Source: Acrocarpospora macrocephala (GTDB lineage: Bacteria; Actinomycetota; Actinomycetes; Streptosporangiales; Streptosporangiaceae). From it: DNA of 64,000 nt. Location: assembly GCF_009687865.1 (NCBI RefSeq), contig NZ_BLAE01000012.1, positions 126,502-190,501 of the forward strand, written 5' to 3'. Under the pieces are notes generated by a model. It was not told where the DNA came from and made no database searches. It saw nothing but the letters and a program-made list of their open reading frames with translations. Of this stretch, positions 1 through 8,258 are shown piece by piece. The translations under genes were made by a program, and so were the position numbers. Each line of letters starts with the position of its first letter. Position 1 is the first letter of the stretch.

Positions 1-1389
1 GTGGCCGGTGAGGGTGGGGGTGAGTTCCACTCCTTGGATCAGGTCGACGACGCGGGCGGTGTTGTCGTCGGAGCCGCTCACGGAGATGGGGCCGTCGAGC
101 TGGCCGATCGCGATCGAGCGGACGTCGTCGGTGTGAACGCGGATGGGGTCTCCGACGAGGGTGCCGAATGTGGAGGGTTCGAGGGTGGTGCTGGTGCGGG
201 ATTGGTTTGTGGGGGTGTTGTTCCGCGGCCACTGGGTGACGGCTATCAGCACGGCGGCGGCCACGAGAATGCTGCCCAAGACGAGCAGGATCGGCGTGCG
301 CCGGGATTTGCGGACCGGCTGGGTGTACAGGAGGCCATTCGCGGGCTGCCCGGACGAATACGGAGACGCGAGATCTGTGGACGCAGGATCCATGGACGCA
401 AGGCGCGTAGCGGGGAGATCCGCGAAAGGCCGATCCGTGGCGGAAGATCGATCCGTGGGAAGGTTCGCTGTCGAAAAAGATGAAATATCGGACGGGGCAC
501 TGACGAGAGGTGCGGTGCCCGCGGCCGGAGCGGCACCCGGGAAAGAAGCAGCACCCGCGACCGGAGCGATGCTCGGGAGAGGCGCAGCGGAAGGGACAGG
601 AGTGTCGTCGCCAGTCAAAGTTCTGACGAGGTCGGCCGCCGTAGGCCGGTTCTCGGGGGATTTATCCAGACATTTCGTGATCAATGGGCGCAGGCTGTCG
701 GGGACGCCGGAGGTGTCTGGGGTGCCGTACAGGAGGGCGTGCAGGACCACCGGGACCGAGTCGCCCTGGAAGGCCGGACGGCCGCTCGCCGCGTACACCA
801 TCGTGGCGCCCCAGCTGAAGACGTCGGCGGCCGGACCCACCTCGCCGGACGCGACCTGTTCGGGCGCCATGTAGCCGGGCGTCCCCATTGACCCCGTATG
901 CGTGACCGTGTGGTCAAGCGCCCGAGAGATGCCGAAGTCGATGACCACCGGCCCTTCCGGGCCCATGATGACATTGCTCGGCTTGAAGTCCCGATGCACG
1001 ACCCCGGCCCGATGAATAGCGGCCAGCGCGGTCGCGGTGGCCACGGCAAGCCGCTCAAGCCCTCCGCCCGTGCGCGGCCCCTCCTGCCGTACGACATGAT
1101 GCAATGACGCCCCGGGCACGAATTCGCTGACAATGTACGGCTGATTGTCATGGACGCCCACATCCAGGACCCGCGCCGTGCAGAAAGGTGCCACCCGCCG
1201 CGCGAGTTCCACTTCCCGGAAGAATCGGCGGCGCGCGCCGTCGTCCTCGGAAAGCGTCGCATGCAATATCTTGACCGCGACCTCGGCCCCCGACGGCGCG
1301 GTGGCCCGATGGACTTCGCCCTGCCCGCCGCTCCCGATCCGGCTGGTCAGCCGATAGTCACCCAGGTCACGGGGTTCGGCACTGGGCAA
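1..1389 (-). CDS. Ser/Thr protein kinase with WD40-like C-terminus (partial)
   Basis: A eukaryotic-type Ser/Thr kinase that phosphorylates protein Ser/Thr with ATP. Visible are the glycine-rich loop GSGGQGEV (residues 19-26), the ATP-binding Lys in AVK (K40), the catalytic loop HRDFKPSN (D134) and the DFG metal site (D151) followed by GTPGYMAPEQ. After a Pro/Ala/Ser/Thr linker there is one membrane helix near residues 365-388, so the kinase domain is probably cytoplasmic. The outer part ends in a WD40-like stretch (VRSIAIGQ, VSGSDDNTARVVDL). The frame is still open at base 1, so the C-terminus lies outside the window. I chose a TTG start at 1389 because GAAGAGG sits 6 nt upstream and the protein then begins MPSAEPRDLGDY. 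It diverges from the phosphoesterase at 1683. Confidence 0.88.
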   Translation of the reverse strand, partial: MPSAEPRDLGDYRLTSRIGSGGQGEVHRATAPSGAEVAVKILHATLSEDDGARRRFFREVELARRVAPFCTARVLDVGVHDNQPYIVSEFVPGASLHHVVRQEGPRTGGGLERLAVATATALAAIHRAGVVHRDFKPSNVIMGPEGPVVIDFGISRALDHTVTHTGSMGTPGYMAPEQVASGEVGPAADVFSWGATMVYAASGRPAFQGDSVPVVLHALLYGTPDTSGVPDSLRPLITKCLDKSPENRPTAADLVRTLTGDDTPVPSAAPLPSIAPVAGAASFPGAAPAAGTAPLVSAPSDISSFSTANLPTDRSSATDRPFADLPATRLASMDPASTDLASPYSSGQPANGLLYTQPVRKSRRTPILLVLGSILVAAAVLIAVTQWPRNNTPTNQSRTSTTLEPSTFGTLVGDPIRVHTDDVRSIAIGQLDGPISVSGSDDNTARVVDLIQGVELTPTLTGH

Positions 1390-1682
1390 GAGCCACCTCT
1401 TCAATAAACCGCTCGATCGGCCACCCAATAATACGCGCCGACCATCCCGCGACAGTCAGTCACCGAATCCTCCATTACCCGTTAATTCACCTCCGATTGG
1501 CGCGGAATTTCTCGTCCGTACATCAAGGCGTAGACTGATCGAAAGTGTCAAGAAGATCAGGCCTGGCCGCCGAGGAGCGGTGGAGCGGTTGGACGTGAGT
1601 CACCGGGCGTGAACCGGTGGCTGACGCCGTATCGTTGCGCCACTCCTGCGTCGCCGGGTCCTCGACCGTTGGAGGACATGCG

Positions 1683-2561
1683 ATGAAGGTCGCATTCTTT
1701 GGTGATGTCCATGGCTATGTGCTGCACGCGCTGGGCGCGGCGGTCATGCTCCAGAACCGGCGGGGAATCACCCTCGACGCGTTGATCCAGGTCGGCGACC
1801 TGGGCGCGTTCCCCTCGCCCGAACGCTGGGACGAACCCAGCCGCCGCTTCGGCGCGAACTCCCCGGCCCAGGGCGATTTCTTCCGCCTGCTCGACCCCTC
1901 ACCCCACCTCGCCGAGGGAGTACGGCTCGCGCTCGCGGGACTCCCGCCATTCCTGTTCGTGAGCGGCAACCACGAAGACCACGAGTGGCTCGCCACCCTG
2001 CACCAGGCGTCCGCCACCGACGTGACCCCCGTGGATCCGCTCGCCGCCTACCACCATGTCGCCTGCGGCCAGATCCTGGACCTCGCTGGTCAGCGGGTCG
2101 GCTTCCTCGGCATGGTCGACATGCCCGGCAAGATGGACTTCGACCCCGACGCCTACGCGCACTTCCTCACCGCCGAACCGGGCAGCGTGGACATCCTGAT
2201 CACCCACGAAGGCCCATACGGCATGTCGCGCAACGTCCACGGCCATGTCCAGGGATCCGCGAAACTGACCAAACTCATCGAGCATTTACAACCCCGCCTG
2301 CACGTCAGCGGCCACTACCACCACGAGAACGGCCACCGCCACTACGGCCGGACCATCTCGTACGCCCTAGCCCAACTGGTCCCACCCAAGATCACCCGTT
2401 GGGACCCCAACCCGGTCAACCCCCAGCAACAGGTCGCCCCCGGCAGCATCGCCCTGCTCGACACCGACACCGGCACGTTCGACTACATCCACGACCCCTG
2501 GCTGGCCGAGATCAGCGGCGACGACCTCGACCTGGCCAAGCTCGTCGCGACCTCTAGTTGA
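1683..2561 (+). CDS. calcineurin-like metallophosphoesterase
   Basis: A 292-residue cytoplasmic metallophosphoesterase without signal peptide. The N-terminus MKVAFFGDVHG carries the D-x-H metal motif; VGDLG, SGNHEDHEW, a later ITHEGPYG and SGHYHHENGH complete the two-metal active site of the family. The substrate (phosphodiester or phosphoprotein) cannot be read from the sequence. The start at 1683 is preferred over an upstream in-frame start at 1617 because GGAGG lies 7 nt before it and the beta strand leading to D-x-H begins at once. The approximately 290-bp gap upstream contains a short stem (GTCACCGG/CCGGTGGC near 1598-1621) but no gene. Its neighbours are unrelated, so it is probably a single-gene unit. 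Confidence 0.85.
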   Translation: MKVAFFGDVHGYVLHALGAAVMLQNRRGITLDALIQVGDLGAFPSPERWDEPSRRFGANSPAQGDFFRLLDPSPHLAEGVRLALAGLPPFLFVSGNHEDHEWLATLHQASATDVTPVDPLAAYHHVACGQILDLAGQRVGFLGMVDMPGKMDFDPDAYAHFLTAEPGSVDILITHEGPYGMSRNVHGHVQGSAKLTKLIEHLQPRLHVSGHYHHENGHRHYGRTISYALAQLVPPKITRWDPNPVNPQQQVAPGSIALLDTDTGTFDYIHDPWLAEISGDDLDLAKLVATSS

Positions 2562-2735
2562 TCCCCAAGCCACACCCACCGGACGTTGCGCTCTCCCCCA
2601 AACTTCCCCAAACGCGTACCCAATTCGGGCGTGGGAGCGTGCCCACCCGGTTCGACCCGACATACCTGGGCATGCGTGACCCTTAACCGCAAATAACGCG
2701 AAAGCAGCGAAAGTAGCGAATTAGGAAGAAGGGTC

Positions 2736-3293
2736 ATGAAGGACACAGACATGGACGTCATCACGTTCCTCATGCGCCAGCACGACGAGATCCGGGAGCT
2801 GTTCGAGGAAGTCGTCACCACCAAGGGCCCCGGCCAGCAGGATGTCTTCCACCATCTCGTCCGCCTGCTCGCCATCCACGAAACCGCCGAGGAGGAACTC
2901 GTCCACCCGTACGCCCGCAAAGCCATCGTCGGCGGCGACAAGGTGGTGGACCAGCGGCTCCAGGAGGAGAACTCGGCGAAGGAGCTGCTGAGCCGCCTCG
3001 ACGACATGGGCACCGACCACCCCGACTTCCTCAAATACTTCGACGAGCTCCGCACCGACGTGCTCGCCCACGCCGAAGCCGAGGAGAAGTTCGAGTTCGC
3101 CAAGCTGCGCGAGAAGGCCAGCGGCCCGCAGCTGCGCGCGATGACCGCGGGCGTGAAGGCCGCCGAGGCCCTGGCCCCGACCCGCCCTCACCCGGGCGTC
3201 GAGTCCGCCACCAAGAACGTGCTGTTTGGCCCGCCGACCGCGATCATGGACCGCACCCGAGACGCCATCCGGGCCGCGATGGGCAAGTCCTGA
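2736..3293 (+). CDS. hemerythrin HHE-domain protein
   Basis: A 185-residue soluble helical protein of the hemerythrin/HHE cation-binding family, which binds a di-iron centre and senses or scavenges O2, NO or related species. Candidate ligands occur in the expected order: QHDEIRELF near residue 13, HHLVRLLAIHETAEEE around residues 38-53, a glutamate-rich helix, then LAHAEAEEKFEF near 110. The C-terminal tail (about 130-185) is Ala/Pro-rich and of unknown role. SD sequence AGGAAGAAGG precedes the ATG. The alcohol dehydrogenase begins only 28 bp downstream in the same direction, which suggests an operon, possibly for aldehyde or oxidative stress; this is inference. Confidence 0.88.
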   Translation: MKDTDMDVITFLMRQHDEIRELFEEVVTTKGPGQQDVFHHLVRLLAIHETAEEELVHPYARKAIVGGDKVVDQRLQEENSAKELLSRLDDMGTDHPDFLKYFDELRTDVLAHAEAEEKFEFAKLREKASGPQLRAMTAGVKAAEALAPTRPHPGVESATKNVLFGPPTAIMDRTRDAIRAAMGKS

Positions 3294-3321
3294 GCACATC
3301 AGAGCTACCCGAGGAGGAGAC

Positions 3322-4503
3322 GTGAAGGCTCTCACCTGGCACGGAAAGCGCGACGTCCGCGTCGACGAAGTCCCGGACCCGGCGATCAAGGAACCCAACG
3401 ACGCGGTCATCAAGATCACCTCAACCGGGATCTGCGGCTCCGACCTGCACCTCTACGAGGTGCTCGGCCCGTTCCTGGCCGAAGGCGACATCCTCGGCCA
3501 CGAGGCCATGGGCATCGTGGAAGAGGTCGGCTCCGAGGTCACCAACCTCAGGCCCGGCGACCGGGTGGTCATCCCGTTCAACATCTCGTGCGGGCACTGC
3601 GTGATGTGCGACAACCGCCTGTACGCCCAGTGCGAGACCACCGCGAGCCCCGAGTACGGCACCGGCGCCGCCCTGTTCGGCTACACCAAGCTCTACGGCC
3701 AGGTCCCCGGCGGCCAGGCCGAATATCTGCGCGTCCCGCAGGCCCAGTTCGGCCCGATCAAGGTGCCCGACGGCCCTCCCGACGAGCGTTACCTCTACCT
3801 CTCCGACGTCCTGCCCACCGCCTGGCAGGCGGTGCAGTACGCCAACATCCCGGACGGCGGCAGCGTCACCGTCCTCGGCCTCGGCCCGATCGGCCAGATG
3901 TCGGCCAGGATCGCCCGCCACCTCGGCTACCGCGTCATCGCCGTGGACGGCGTGATGGAACGCCTGGCCATGGCCCGCCGCCATGGCGCCGAGATGATCG
4001 ACGCCAGCGAGACCCACCATGTCGCCGACGCCGTGCGCGAGTTCACCGGCGGCCGGGGCACCGACGCCGTCATCGACGCCGTCGGCATGGAAGCCCACGG
4101 CTCGCCGGCCGCCAAGTTCGCCCAGACGATCACCGGCCTGCTCCCGGACAAGCTCGCCGCCACCCTGATGACCAACGCGGGCATCGACCGCCTCGCCGCC
4201 CTCACCATGGGCATCGACATCGTCCGCCGCGGCGGCACCCTGTCCATCTCCGGCCTGTACGCCGGCACCGCCGACCCGCTGCCCATGCTCCGGATGTTCG
4301 ACAAGGGCATCACCGTACGGATGGGCCAGGCCCACGTCCGGCGCTGGACCGACGCCCTGCTCCCGCTCGTCAACGACGAGACCGACCCGCTGGGCGTGAT
4401 GGACTTCACCACCCATCAGCTGCCCCTGGACCAGGCCCCGCACGCCTACGAGATGTTCCAGAAGAAGCAGGACGGAGCCATCAAGATCATGCTCAAGCCG
4501 TAA
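3322..4503 (+). CDS. zinc-dependent alcohol dehydrogenase, formaldehyde-dehydrogenase-like
   Basis: A 393-residue medium-chain, NAD(P)-linked zinc dehydrogenase. GICGSDLHLY holds the catalytic zinc cysteine, GHEAMGIVEEVG the zinc histidine/glutamate, and CGHCVMC-x7-C the structural zinc cysteines. GLGPIGQM is the Rossmann dinucleotide loop. Length and the insertion between the Cys cluster and Rossmann fold resemble the glutathione-independent formaldehyde dehydrogenase/dismutase branch, but substrate is not certain. Start GTG at 3322 follows GAGGAGGAG; an in-frame start at 3226 would run through the hemerythrin gene and is rejected. It is probably cotranscribed with the hemerythrin gene. The next gene converges on it with only 3 bp between stops. 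Confidence 0.87.
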   Translation: MKALTWHGKRDVRVDEVPDPAIKEPNDAVIKITSTGICGSDLHLYEVLGPFLAEGDILGHEAMGIVEEVGSEVTNLRPGDRVVIPFNISCGHCVMCDNRLYAQCETTASPEYGTGAALFGYTKLYGQVPGGQAEYLRVPQAQFGPIKVPDGPPDERYLYLSDVLPTAWQAVQYANIPDGGSVTVLGLGPIGQMSARIARHLGYRVIAVDGVMERLAMARRHGAEMIDASETHHVADAVREFTGGRGTDAVIDAVGMEAHGSPAAKFAQTITGLLPDKLAATLMTNAGIDRLAALTMGIDIVRRGGTLSISGLYAGTADPLPMLRMFDKGITVRMGQAHVRRWTDALLPLVNDETDPLGVMDFTTHQLPLDQAPHAYEMFQKKQDGAIKIMLKP

Positions 4504-4506
4504 GGC

Positions 4507-5244
4507 TCAGATCTCGCCCACCTTCCGGGTGGGCAGGCCGAAGCCTGACGCGATCGGATTCCAGATCGCCACGAATCGCGTCTTGTGCGTGGTTGCCCGC
4601 TCGGAGTTCCAGTTGCCTGCGCCGAAGGCGGGACTGCCCGAACACCCGGCGGCGAGGAATTCCTCAGCCGCCGCCTGGTAGGCGGCATCGGCCTTGTACG
4701 AGGAGTCGAGCGCGCTGACGAGATGCCCCTTGAGCGCCGTGCCTTCGGACAGGAAATCGACCCGCAGGTCCAGGGCCGACTCCAGCTGGGCACGGCGCGC
4801 CTCGGTGATGTCGGAGATGACGTCGATCGCGCTGGACTGGCACCTGGTCACCCCGGCGATCGCCGCACCCAGATCCAGCCGGCTGGCCTGGCTGTTGGTG
4901 AGCAGGTCGTCGATCGCCGTGGCCTGCTCAACGGACAAGTCCGGCGGAGTGGGTGACATCGACGAAGGCGACGGCGACGACGGCGGCACGGGAGTCTCGC
5001 TGATCTCGCTCGCCAGCGAACCGGTCGTGACGGGGGTCTCGTCGCCGTTCAGCAAGATCACGGCGACGAGGACTCCCATCAGCGTGAGAACCGCCAGGAA
5101 GGGAACGGCCGGGGCAATCCGCCGCCGCAACACGGGCAACTCGGCCGCGAGCAGCACCGCGTCGCAGTGGGGGCAGGTGGTCTGCTCGCCCGCGTCGTTG
5201 CCACACTGCCCGCACAGCCAGCCGGTGGTTTGTGCAATCGCCAC
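4507..5244 (-). CDS. zinc-ribbon, single-pass membrane protein of unknown function
   Basis: A 245-residue protein of no family I recognise. Its N-terminus has paired cysteines CGQC and CPHC spaced as a small zinc ribbon (about residues 11-27), followed by a charged turn RRR and one membrane helix (about 47-67, FLAVLTLMGVLVAVILL). After a Pro/Ser/Thr linker comes an extracellular helical domain (about 105-245) containing three Cys. The topology suggests a cytoplasmic zinc ribbon with an outer domain. It is the last gene of the four-gene operon that begins at 9286: GTG start with GGAGG 5 nt upstream, and only 9 bp after the previous stop. Its link to that operon is positional. Confidence 0.7.
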   Translation of the reverse strand: MAIAQTTGWLCGQCGNDAGEQTTCPHCDAVLLAAELPVLRRRIAPAVPFLAVLTLMGVLVAVILLNGDETPVTTGSLASEISETPVPPSSPSPSSMSPTPPDLSVEQATAIDDLLTNSQASRLDLGAAIAGVTRCQSSAIDVISDITEARRAQLESALDLRVDFLSEGTALKGHLVSALDSSYKADAAYQAAAEEFLAAGCSGSPAFGAGNWNSERATTHKTRFVAIWNPIASGFGLPTRKVGEI

Positions 5245-5253
5245 AACATCCTC

Positions 5254-6066
5254 CTAACTGGCATCGTCCGGGTCGCTGAACACCGACCCGGGAACAAGAT
5301 CGGGCACGGGGAGTCCCATCATCTTCAGCGTGTTGCGCATGACTGTCTCGCTGCTCGCGACGAAGTCGAAGACGTTGGCGGCCTGCTGCGCGTCGACCAC
5401 CCGCTTGACCATGCCGAGGAACGCCTCGGCCTCGCTGCGCCGCTCGCCGAGCATGGTGTCGGTCACGTCGGCGATCCCGGTCGGGGTCTCGGCGAGGCGG
5501 ACCGCGTGCGGGGTGATCCAGTCGTCCAGGCCCTCGGACAGGAACTCCCGCCAGCGCCGGCGCAGGTCGGTCATCGCCTCGATCTGCCGCTTGGTCGCCT
5601 CATGCTCGGCCTCGCGTTCCAGCCGCTGGTGCAGGAACTGTTGCTGCTGCTGGACCACCGGCAGCGGCGGCAGGAGCCGGATCACCGCGGTGCACTCCAG
5701 CTGGACCCCGTGGTCGACGACCCGGACGCCCCTCAGCTTCTCGTTGACCAGGGCCTCCGCGTCCGCCGCCCGATGCGGCTCGAACCTGCGGGCGTAGAAG
5801 CGGATGGTGTCCTCCACGAAGTAGCGGAACCGCTCGCGGCAGAGGTTGACCTCGCTGGACAGCGTGCCGGCCGGGCAGTTGCCGGTCGCGCGCCACTGGA
5901 GCCGGACCGTCACCGGGAAGTGGAAGCTGTCGTTGAACGCGGGCGTCTCGAAGGCGAACGGCGGATCGATCACGTGGGTGGAGGTCGATTCCAGAATGGG
6001 GGTGGACCGGAACCAGGATCGGATGACGCTGGTCCATCCCGTCCTTTCAGGGCGTGTCATGGACAT
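5254..6066 (-). CDS. beta-domain plus coiled-coil protein of unknown function
   Basis: A 270-residue soluble protein that I do not recognise. The first ~130 residues read as a beta-rich domain (FHFPVTVRLQWRATG, GVQLECTAVIRLLPPLP), followed by a charged Gln/Glu/Arg-rich helix from about 135 to 180 (VVQQQQQFLHQRLERE) likely to form a coiled coil, then further helices. A beta domain followed by a long helix recalls SPFH/band-7 organisation, but no diagnostic motif is visible, so I do not assign that family. The ATG at 6066 shares one base with the TGA of the preceding NTPase gene, and GGAGAAG lies 6 nt upstream, so translation is coupled. An in-frame start at 6306 would overlap the NTPase and is rejected. 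Confidence 0.72.
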   Translation of the reverse strand: MSMTRPERTGWTSVIRSWFRSTPILESTSTHVIDPPFAFETPAFNDSFHFPVTVRLQWRATGNCPAGTLSSEVNLCRERFRYFVEDTIRFYARRFEPHRAADAEALVNEKLRGVRVVDHGVQLECTAVIRLLPPLPVVQQQQQFLHQRLEREAEHEATKRQIEAMTDLRRRWREFLSEGLDDWITPHAVRLAETPTGIADVTDTMLGERRSEAEAFLGMVKRVVDAQQAANVFDFVASSETVMRNTLKMMGLPVPDLVPGSVFSDPDDAS

Positions 6067-8258
6067 CAGGGACTTCTCCGATCGAGGTAGGCGAGGAAGG
6101 TGTTCGCGGTGGCCGTGGAGATCACCCGGTCCCGCCACCAGCTGAGGTAGAAGCGCAGCGCCCGGCGCAACCGCGGGTCGGCGCCGAGTCCGGCGACGAA
6201 GTCGCCCAGGAGCGGAGCCAGTCCCGGATCGGTGTCGGCGTGCCGCGCCCACGCGCTGAAGGCGGGCCAGGCCCGGCCGCCCTGGTCGGCGAGCGCGTTG
6301 CGCCACAGCTGCGCGATCTCGGCGCGCACCCGGGCCTCGCCCTCGACGAGCATGCCGAGGAGCAGCGGCCGGTGCGGCTCATGGTCGCGGGTGGCCACGG
6401 CCAGGCGGAGCATGGCCTCGACGGCGGCCGTGCGCAGGCCGGTGTTCCCGGCCCTGGCCCAGTCGGCCAGTTCCCGGACGATCTCGCGGTGCGCCCCGCC
6501 GAGCGAGAGTTCCGCCATCGCGCGGGCGGCCTCGGTGCGCAGGTCGGCGCGGGCGGTGGCGGCGATTCCGCGCAGGCCGGACAGCGTGTCGCCGATGTCC
6601 AGGAGCCCGAGCGAGGTGGCGTAGGCGCGCACGGCCACCGACCGCTGCGGCAGGGTGCCACGAGCCCACACTTGCAGCCGCTTCCGCACCCGGGGGGCGA
6701 ACCTGGCCTCCTGGGCGGCGGCCTCCAGCGCCCACGCGGCCAGCCGGTGACCGGCCACGCGGTAAGCGCGCACCCACGGCTGGATGAACTCCTCGTCGAT
6801 CGCCGTGTAGTCGTAGCCGGCGAGCTTGCCGATGGCCTGCGCGGCCGCGATCCTGACCTGGGTGTCCTCGTCCTCGGTGAGGTCGGACAGCCAGTCGGTG
6901 AGCGGCTCGCGCAAGGTCGGATGGTTGTGCCAGGCCACGTCGAGGATCATCGGGATCAGCGCGGGCACCCGCAGCCGGATGCGGCGCTCGGTGCCCTCGT
7001 CCTGGTGGTCGTCCTCGGCGTGGGCGTACTCGAGCCAGCCGGACAGGGTCTCGTCGAACGGTGACCAGGTGGATTCCGCGGACGGAGCCCCTTCCCGCTC
7101 GACGTCCACCTTCTCGGCCAGCCGGAGCGCGGCCGAGGTGATCGTGACCATGGACTTGCCGTCCAGCACGGCGAGGGCCAGCACGAAACTCCGGCGGTAG
7201 ATGGACTCCTTGGCCTGCGTCGCCGACGCGGCCGGGCCGGGGGCGAGCAGGCTCTGGGCGCGCTCGCGCAGCCGGGACGGCCGCTCGTCGCAGACCTCGT
7301 TGATCACCTCGTCCAGGTCCCGGCCCTGGCGCAGCCGATTCAGGACCGACATGGCCAGCGCGTACGCCTCCCGCGGCCGGGTATCGCTGTCGAGCTCCTC
7401 CCGGATGCGCTGGTGCTCGGCCAGCCGCCTGGCCTGCCTGTCGGCCTCGAAGCGGCTCTGGTCGCGCAGCCCGTACGCCAGGCAGCGCTCGAACACGCGG
7501 ATCGCGTGGGGCGGGACGTGGCTCACCACGTAGGTCGAGCGCTGGTCGGGGGTGAGGTGGGCGCGCTCGCTCAGGAGCACCACGAAGGCGGACTTGGCCT
7601 GGGTGGCCAGGTGGGTCAGGTGCTGGAAGACCGCCTGGTTCTTGCTCCTGGTCCAGTCGGCGTCGCTGGCGTCGATCAGGTAGCCGGTCTCGGTTTTCAC
7701 GTCGGCGAGGCGGAGCCGCCGGGGGTCGGTGACGCCGGGCAGGGTGACGACGCGGGGCCGGGTTCCGAATCGGGCGAGCGCGGCCAGGGCGAGCGTGGTG
7801 CGGCCCGAGCCCAGCGGCCCGGCCAGCCCGTGGACCCGGCCGGGTTGCATGGCCTCGGCCAGGGTGGTGAGGGTTTCGGTGACGACGAGGTATTCCGGGT
7901 CGAGGCGGGCGAGCTCGTCCTCGGTCAGCGGGATCGGCTCGGGTCGCTGCTCGTAGCCGGGCGAGCCGATGGTGATGTCGCCGTCCGCGTGATAGATCCG
8001 CCCACCCTGGGGCACGTTGAACTGGTTCTTGATCGCGGTGCCGTCGCCGAAGGCCGCCGCTCCGACGGATTCCGGATAGAGCCGGGACAGGCCTTCCAGG
8101 CGAAGCAGGCGCTCGCGGATCTCCTCCGCCAGTTGCTCGTGCGGCCGCGCGGGTTCGCCCTTCTCCGCCTGAAGCCGCGGCGGCTCATCGGAGTCCGGCT
8201 TATCGGACCCCGGCTCATCGGAGTCCGGCTCCTTCGGGGGCGGGTCGATCTCGTTCAC
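6066..8258 (-). CDS. P-loop NTPase with N-terminal amyloid-like motif and helical repeats
   Basis: A 730-residue soluble protein, organised like a bacterial NLR/STAND-type signalling protein. Residues 1-30 are an acidic Asp/Ser/Glu/Pro repeat. Residues 71-101 contain GTAIKNQFNVP...GRIYHADGDITIG, a short Asn/Gln/Gly beta-type motif almost matched in the upstream regulator. A Walker A loop GPLGSGRTT lies at 147-155 and a possible Walker B strand FVVLLS about 90 residues later. From about 420 to the end the sequence is alpha-helical with recurring VRIAAAQAIGKLA-like and LRTAAVEAMLRLA-like units, consistent with HEAT-type repeats. GTG start at 8258 overlaps the regulator's stop by 4 bp (GTGA). 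A longer in-frame start at 8339 would sit inside the regulator gene. The exact NTPase subfamily is unclear. Confidence 0.72.
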   Translation of the reverse strand: MNEIDPPPKEPDSDEPGSDKPDSDEPPRLQAEKGEPARPHEQLAEEIRERLLRLEGLSRLYPESVGAAAFGDGTAIKNQFNVPQGGRIYHADGDITIGSPGYEQRPEPIPLTEDELARLDPEYLVVTETLTTLAEAMQPGRVHGLAGPLGSGRTTLALAALARFGTRPRVVTLPGVTDPRRLRLADVKTETGYLIDASDADWTRSKNQAVFQHLTHLATQAKSAFVVLLSERAHLTPDQRSTYVVSHVPPHAIRVFERCLAYGLRDQSRFEADRQARRLAEHQRIREELDSDTRPREAYALAMSVLNRLRQGRDLDEVINEVCDERPSRLRERAQSLLAPGPAASATQAKESIYRRSFVLALAVLDGKSMVTITSAALRLAEKVDVEREGAPSAESTWSPFDETLSGWLEYAHAEDDHQDEGTERRIRLRVPALIPMILDVAWHNHPTLREPLTDWLSDLTEDEDTQVRIAAAQAIGKLAGYDYTAIDEEFIQPWVRAYRVAGHRLAAWALEAAAQEARFAPRVRKRLQVWARGTLPQRSVAVRAYATSLGLLDIGDTLSGLRGIAATARADLRTEAARAMAELSLGGAHREIVRELADWARAGNTGLRTAAVEAMLRLAVATRDHEPHRPLLLGMLVEGEARVRAEIAQLWRNALADQGGRAWPAFSAWARHADTDPGLAPLLGDFVAGLGADPRLRRALRFYLSWWRDRVISTATANTFLAYLDRRSP
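7956..8048 (-). other. amyloid-signalling-like motif, NTPase copy
   Basis: Codons 71-101 of the NTPase. Core GTAIKNQFNVP followed by RIYHADGDITIG. Compared with the regulator copy (8270-8359), the pattern GTAI[KR]NQ[FW]NVP-x(4)-RI-x-Y-x(2)-G is shared, with alternating hydrophobic/Asn-Gln-Gly residues as in RHIM, PP and BASS motifs. The position just N-terminal of a P-loop NTPase matches that of BASS motifs in bacterial NLR-like receptors. Amyloid formation is inferred, not shown. Confidence 0.55.

Noticed and set aside
1580-1660. tRNA or riboswitch in the leader of the metallophosphoesterase gene
   Set aside because: Only one imperfect stem (GTCACCGG/CCGGTGGC) is visible; there is no cloverleaf, T-loop or known riboswitch core.
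5254-6066. SPFH/band-7 assignment for the beta/coiled-coil protein
   Set aside because: The general layout is compatible but no diagnostic sequence or membrane hairpin is present, so I left it unassigned.
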